This document shows, piece by piece, positions 7,855 through 12,079 of a stretch of 12,079 nucleotides of DNA (position 1 is the first letter of the stretch; each line of letters starts with the position of its first letter). This DNA comes from an uncultured Clostridium sp. (GTDB lineage Bacteria; Bacillota; Clostridia; TANB77; CAG-508). The notes beneath the pieces were generated by a model. It saw only the letters and a program-made list of their open reading frames with translations, ran no database searches and was not told the DNA's origin. The position numbers and the translations under genes are program-made. The stretch spans positions 1 to 12,079 of the forward strand of contig CAMCHB010000026.1 in NCBI GenBank assembly GCA_945874585.1. The letters run 5' to 3'.

Positions 7855-7862
7855 CCACCTCC
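7855..7862 (-). promoter_or_regulatory. Ribosome binding site of gene B, abutting the stop of gene A
   Basis: Read on the minus strand the sequence is GGAGGTGG inside AAGGGAGGTGG, with seven bases between GGAGGTGG and the ATG at 7845-7847. The 5' end of the purine-rich stretch overlaps the TAA stop of gene A (7864-7866). This arrangement allows ribosomes finishing gene A to reinitiate on gene B and supports a single transcript and coupled translation. Confidence 0.88.
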
Positions 7863-7863
7863 C

Positions 7864-7965
7864 TTATCTTTTGACTACTCTTACAATGATATAAATACCA
7901 ATTCCCATAATAACCAGTAAAGCTAATATTAAAACTGTCATAATTGCAACAGAACCAGTTTTTAC
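7864..7965 (-). other. C-terminal membrane anchor of gene A lacking an LPXTG motif
   Basis: Residues 1295-1327 are VKTGS, then a hydrophobic helix (AIMTVLILALLVIMGIGIYI) and VRVVKR. The layout resembles a sorting signal but the proline-containing pentapeptide is replaced by TVKTG. The protein may be retained by the helix rather than linked to the wall, unlike the gene B product. Confidence 0.65.
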
Positions 7966-10900
7966 GGTTAACAATACATCTGCACTGGATTGATCATCTT
8001 CTCCTTGTGCTTGATTACCTGCTGTAGAGTCGCGATCTTTTAATCCTTTTTCATTGTAATCCTCTTGAATTTCTGCATTGTTATTGATTAGTCCAGTGTT
8101 GGTTTCATTCATTTTTTTGGTTAAGATTAGTTTTATCTCTTTTGTCTCGCCTGGCTGAATAACCGTATCTTTTAGTTGTGTACTATACACATAACCATCT
8201 TTTCCGCTATACCAATTGGTATTTAGCTCTGAATTAAAGTTCAAATCTTTTGGTACATAATCCACAATATTTTTAGCATACCCTGCTACATTTCCCTCAT
8301 TGGTTACTTTTATTTTGTATTCAATAACAACTGTTGTATTTTTTAATTGTTTAGCTGTAATAGCTGTTGTTGCTAATTTAGATTCTCCATATTGATGAAC
8401 TTTTGTACCTTCTTTATTTTGCACGGTAATTTTGCTGACAAATTTGTCTAATTTTAAATCAAATTTTTCCTTTGAAATTAAACCAATATCAATATTAGAC
8501 TGGCTTTTATCAACTGCAATGGTATCGGTTACACCAGCTAATACTTGTGTTCCATTTTGATTGATAGTTCTTTCAGAGGCATCTGAGTTTAATGCATCTC
8601 CTGCATCTTTGGCATGATATACAGTGGTTGTATATACATTGGTATCATAGAAAAATGCTAATAAATAATTGCCATTTGGTAGTCCTACCAAAGTATATTG
8701 TCCTGCTCCATCTGTTGCTGTTTTTAATTCATTTCCATTGTTGTCTTTTGCTGTATCACCTGTATCTGCATTGATAGCTATTACTTGAATGTCTTTTAAT
8801 GGTTGTTCCCCATCGTCACGTTTTCCATTTTCATTGGCATCTAACCATGCATTTCCAGATAGTTTAGCACCTGTTATGGTACCATCTCCACCATTATTGC
8901 CATTTCCATTGTTTTTGTTTTGGTCATCAATTGCCTTTTGTGATTTTTCAATGGTTTGTTGAATTGGTTCTGCCACGTACAAATCTATATTGTCACCTTT
9001 TATCTGTAAATCCGTTTCTATATTGGTATCTTCTGTTAGTGGTTTGGCTTTTACTTTTACCTGTAAAGTAATGGTGTCACCACTTTGAATACTAAGTGGT
9101 ATGCTAATTTCATTATCTGTGTTTGGTGAAGTAGAAACTTCATTGCCTAACAAGGTGTAAGTAGCATCTTCACATTCTACCTCAGCTGGTAACGTTTGCT
9201 TGATTTCTACATTGTTGGCCTCCACTTTTCCATTATTGGTAATTACAGTTTGATAGGTCACCTCTTCATCTGCCTGTAAATAACTATTACTATTATCACA
9301 AGTAAATGAGACATCTAATTTTGGTTTTGCAATGTCTATTTGGATTTGATTTGTCTCAATCGGTTCAAAATTTTCTGCTGTTATTTTGGTGTTGGTTGTT
9401 ACATTTCGTTCGTATTCTCCATCATTTAAATAACCTACTGTTGTACTAATAACAGCTCCTACTCCCTGATTACTAGCTAATGTATCCAAAGAAATGGTTA
9501 CTTTTCTTGTATTGGAATCATAAGAACCAGTAACGGTTTTGTTATTTCCATTTTCATCTACAACAGATGCAGAAGATGATTCGTAATCCAATCCTTCTGG
9601 TAATGTTTTTTCAATAACCACATTTTTCTTTTCACTTTCTGATTGGTTCATAACAGAAATTGTGAAATTGATCGTATCTCCTTTTTCTACCGTTTCATTA
9701 TCATTGTCTTTTGATTCATTCACTGTAAAATCGGAAGGTTTTAATTTGACACTATCTGATTCTGCTTGCAACTCTGCTGCAAAATTTTTCGCGGTTACAG
9801 TAGCCACATTTTTTAAATCAATATCTGGTACACTCGTAATTTCACTTTTTTGTTCAGTTAGCACATTATTTTCTCTTTTGTTAGAACTAATATAGTATTT
9901 TCCATCTTCTCCGATTGTAAATCCAGGATAATCTTTATAATAGCTATAAATATCTGGTTTTTTCAAAGTCATAATTTCGACTTCTTTGGTAATGGTTTGG
10001 CCAGGTTCAATGCTATCAATTGTCCATCCTAATGTTGGTGCTTCTCCTGTATCGTAGTTACCATTTTTTATCACATTCCATTCATTCATTGTCTTCACAT
10101 CTGCATTTTCTGGATAATATTCCACATCCGTAATAGAAGTATTGGTATTTTTACTAGAACGAACGTATTGTGTCCAATTTGGTAATTGACTTTTGATAAC
10201 GGCTCCTCTTGCTGTTTCTGTTCCTTCATTTTTTACTGTTACTGTATATTTCAATAATTGATATTCTCCAATTGTTTTATCCTCACTCATACCACTTACT
10301 GTTTGTGATATTTTTAAATCTGGTCCTTTACCAGTTGTTAGCCCAATCGTATCAGCTACTGATATTTCTTCTCGATTTGCTTCTTCTGCTTGTTCTACAT
10401 AGTAAGTAGCAAAATTAGAAGCCATTGTATTGTTATAAGAAATATTGGCCGGAATTTCTAAATCATAATAAAAATTCATATTATCGCCAGGTTGCATTTG
10501 ATAATGATCCAATACAATTAAATAAGATTTTACTTTTTGGTAATCTTGGATACTGGTTGTCCAGCCATTTTGACTATCTTTTAAGTTCTTGTTTGCCTTT
10601 CCATTTTCAGAATAATAAACTGTAATTTTGTCATCTAGGGCTCCTGTTCCTGCTGTTATTTTGCTACGAATATAGGTATCAAAAGTCGTGCCTAGATCTT
10701 CTTCTTTTTCTACAGATTGATTTCCTTTGAATGGCAATCTGCCTAGAATGCTCATTTGATCACATACATGACCAGTATTATTGACTAAGATTAAATTCAT
10801 GCGAGCAATTTTTGTTTTTTGATATACACCAATTTTGTCCATCATACTACCTTGGTTAACAGACATGAGTTGTTTTCCTGTATCTTCATAATTAGACAAA

Positions 10901-11847
10901 TGACTAATATTCACCAAACCAGTTGGTGCTGCATATTCAATTTCTGTTTGTGCCAATCCTGCTGTTCCATTGCTTGTATTAACCGGTTGTGCATAATTGG
11001 TTGCTCCATTGTTGTAATAATACATTTGAATAGTATCTTTTTTATTTGGTGTTAGGATATTTACTTTCAAGTCAGTTTTTAACACAATATTAGTTCCATT
11101 GGTAATAGAACCTTTGCTAAACTTTGTTTCAATTCCTTTTAATTGCACACGCAATATATTTTTTCCGTTGTTTTGTAATTTCTGAATATCGTTTACCACT
11201 AATTCATCATCGTATAAAACTTGGTATTCTTTTACTTGAACATCTTCAATATAAGAAGGTAATTCAATATCAAAAATTGGATCTGCATATAAGTCAGATT
11301 CTTCTTTGTCATTGCAAAGTTCAATACGCATTTCTACATTTTCGTTGTTAATGATTGTAGAAAGTGCTGTTTTGTTAAGGGTCAAATTTGCTTTTGTGGA
11401 TGTTTCATCCAATAACACTTCTGCTTTTGCTTCATCTACTTTTAAATAATCTTTTCCATCATCCTCTTTTTGAGATACACTAGCGGTTGCTCTTATTTTT
11501 GCCATATCTTCCAAATTTGTTTTAGAAAAAGGTAATTGACCTGTTATCGCTTTTTGATGTGTTATGATTAAATTGCCTTCTGATACAGGAGCAGATGTCT
11601 GTAAAACAAGTTGATTGACAGCTGTCAAATAGGTAATGACATAATCACCATTTTCATCGGTTTTTGAATCTTTGTTAATAATACCAACTAATGTGTTATT
11701 TTTATCATAGAAATTGATACTTCCGTTTTCACCTAATACTTGTAAAAATGTTTCTCTCTTAACCACTGTTTGACGATAAAGAATATAAGGAATCATATTA
11801 TAAGCATTGCCACTTTTGTCTACCATTTCATCTTTTTCATCTTGCAT
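7864..11847 (-). CDS. Large membrane-anchored surface protein with DUF11-like repeats and an SdrD B-like domain (gene A, 5' end unresolved)
   Basis: From the first in-frame ATG the product is 1327 residues. Residues 1-500 are beta-rich and unrecognised, with many Asn/Thr. Three DUF11-like extracellular domains follow at about 505-700, 705-840 and 843-955; typical elements are LKYTVTVKNEGTETARGAVI, INFTISVMNQSESEKKNVVI and VTYQTVITNNGKVEANNVEI. After an Asn/Gly linker (978-988) comes an SdrD B-like domain (996-1070) whose loop DANENGKRDDGE (1003-1014) has the D-x-N-x-N-G spacing of a calcium site. A final DUF11-like domain spans about 1128-1292, then one transmembrane helix (about 1300-1322) and a basic end (VVKR). 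The ATG at 11847 is doubtful as the true start: no signal peptide follows, although the anchor requires export, and protein-like sequence continues 71 codons upstream. Treat it as a 5'-incomplete or frameshifted gene. Gene B starts 16 bp downstream. The role, as an extracellular stalk or adhesin, is inferred. Confidence 0.88.
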   Translation of the reverse strand: MQDEKDEMVDKSGNAYNMIPYILYRQTVVKRETFLQVLGENGSINFYDKNNTLVGIINKDSKTDENGDYVITYLTAVNQLVLQTSAPVSEGNLIITHQKAITGQLPFSKTNLEDMAKIRATASVSQKEDDGKDYLKVDEAKAEVLLDETSTKANLTLNKTALSTIINNENVEMRIELCNDKEESDLYADPIFDIELPSYIEDVQVKEYQVLYDDELVVNDIQKLQNNGKNILRVQLKGIETKFSKGSITNGTNIVLKTDLKVNILTPNKKDTIQMYYYNNGATNYAQPVNTSNGTAGLAQTEIEYAAPTGLVNISHLSNYEDTGKQLMSVNQGSMMDKIGVYQKTKIARMNLILVNNTGHVCDQMSILGRLPFKGNQSVEKEEDLGTTFDTYIRSKITAGTGALDDKITVYYSENGKANKNLKDSQNGWTTSIQDYQKVKSYLIVLDHYQMQPGDNMNFYYDLEIPANISYNNTMASNFATYYVEQAEEANREEISVADTIGLTTGKGPDLKISQTVSGMSEDKTIGEYQLLKYTVTVKNEGTETARGAVIKSQLPNWTQYVRSSKNTNTSITDVEYYPENADVKTMNEWNVIKNGNYDTGEAPTLGWTIDSIEPGQTITKEVEIMTLKKPDIYSYYKDYPGFTIGEDGKYYISSNKRENNVLTEQKSEITSVPDIDLKNVATVTAKNFAAELQAESDSVKLKPSDFTVNESKDNDNETVEKGDTINFTISVMNQSESEKKNVVIEKTLPEGLDYESSSASVVDENGNNKTVTGSYDSNTRKVTISLDTLASNQGVGAVISTTVGYLNDGEYERNVTTNTKITAENFEPIETNQIQIDIAKPKLDVSFTCDNSNSYLQADEEVTYQTVITNNGKVEANNVEIKQTLPAEVECEDATYTLLGNEVSTSPNTDNEISIPLSIQSGDTITLQVKVKAKPLTEDTNIETDLQIKGDNIDLYVAEPIQQTIEKSQKAIDDQNKNNGNGNNGGDGTITGAKLSGNAWLDANENGKRDDGEQPLKDIQVIAINADTGDTAKDNNGNELKTATDGAGQYTLVGLPNGNYLLAFFYDTNVYTTTVYHAKDAGDALNSDASERTINQNGTQVLAGVTDTIAVDKSQSNIDIGLISKEKFDLKLDKFVSKITVQNKEGTKVHQYGESKLATTAITAKQLKNTTVVIEYKIKVTNEGNVAGYAKNIVDYVPKDLNFNSELNTNWYSGKDGYVYSTQLKDTVIQPGETKEIKLILTKKMNETNTGLINNNAEIQEDYNEKGLKDRDSTAGNQAQGEDDQSSADVLLTVKTGSVAIMTVLILALLVIMGIGIYIIVRVVKR

Positions 11848-12060
11848 TTGTATTCCCTCTAGATGTTCTGTATATCCTACATCAATTTGCCATTTTGCTT
11901 GATAGGTTGTTTCTTCTTTTGTTTGACTATTTTGATTGACGTATAATTTTCCTTTTCCAACATGCTCCTCATTGGTTAGTGATTCTAAAGATACAATTTT
12001 TCCAGTCGTATTTTTTAGCTCTAATGTATCATTTAATGTTGTTTCAATTTTTTTCGTGTC
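11848..12060 (-). other. In-frame upstream extension of gene A without a start codon
   Basis: The gene A frame stays open for 71 codons upstream of the ATG at 11847. It reads as plausible protein, for example NEEHVGKGKLYVNQNSQTKE and TYQAKWQIDVGYTEHLEGIQ. It contains no ATG, GTG or TTG and is closed by TAA at 12061-12063. The simplest reading is that this is coding sequence of gene A whose true 5' part lies in another frame or beyond the right edge. A much weaker alternative is initiation at 11847, where only a partial GAGG match lies upstream. Confidence 0.65.
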
Positions 12061-12079
12061 TTATGCTTGATAAAGATTA

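Overview
The window is a strongly AT-rich stretch (G+C roughly one third by eye) with all credible genes on the minus strand. It looks like a cell-surface adhesin locus of a Gram-positive, low-G+C bacterium (Bacillota, probably a gut Clostridia-like lineage). Supporting signs are canonical AAGGAGG-type ribosome binding sites, tryptophan written as TGG in readable domains (so the standard code), a Gram-positive signal peptide, a PPTGG/TM/KKK sorting-signal-like C-terminus, and SdrD B-like and DUF11-like stalk domains. No phylogenetic marker is present, so the lineage is inference.

Layout in the direction of transcription (right to left). (1) From the right edge to 7864 lies gene A, a surface protein of at least 1327 residues. 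It has a beta-rich N-terminal half, three DUF11-like domains, one SdrD B-like domain with an intact calcium-type loop, a last DUF11-like domain and a C-terminal membrane anchor. Its 5' end is not resolved: the coding frame continues upstream of the first ATG (11847) to about 12060, without any usual start codon, and meets an in-frame TAA at 12061-12063. The signal peptide is therefore missing from the window or separated by a frameshift. (2) After a 16-bp gap, with the Shine-Dalgarno sequence of the next gene overlapping gene A's stop, comes gene B (240-7847). It encodes an intact 2535-residue protein: signal peptide, about 1300 residues of unrecognised, largely helical and mixed sequence, two copies of an SdrD-like plus DUF11-like stalk module, a charged coiled-coil insertion, and a PPTGG-type sorting signal. 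(3) A 134-bp intergenic region (106-239) carries two hairpins, one with 23-bp arms. (4) A third gene starts at 105 with a strong ribosome binding site and runs off the left edge. Its visible 35 residues are a short basic cytoplasmic head followed by a transmembrane helix.

The genes probably form one operon that makes a pair of very large wall- or membrane-anchored surface proteins plus a membrane protein. The last could be a dedicated sortase or another export/anchoring factor, but too little of it is visible to say. The least explained part is the N-terminal ~1300 residues of gene B, which I cannot assign to any family apart from one short motif region.
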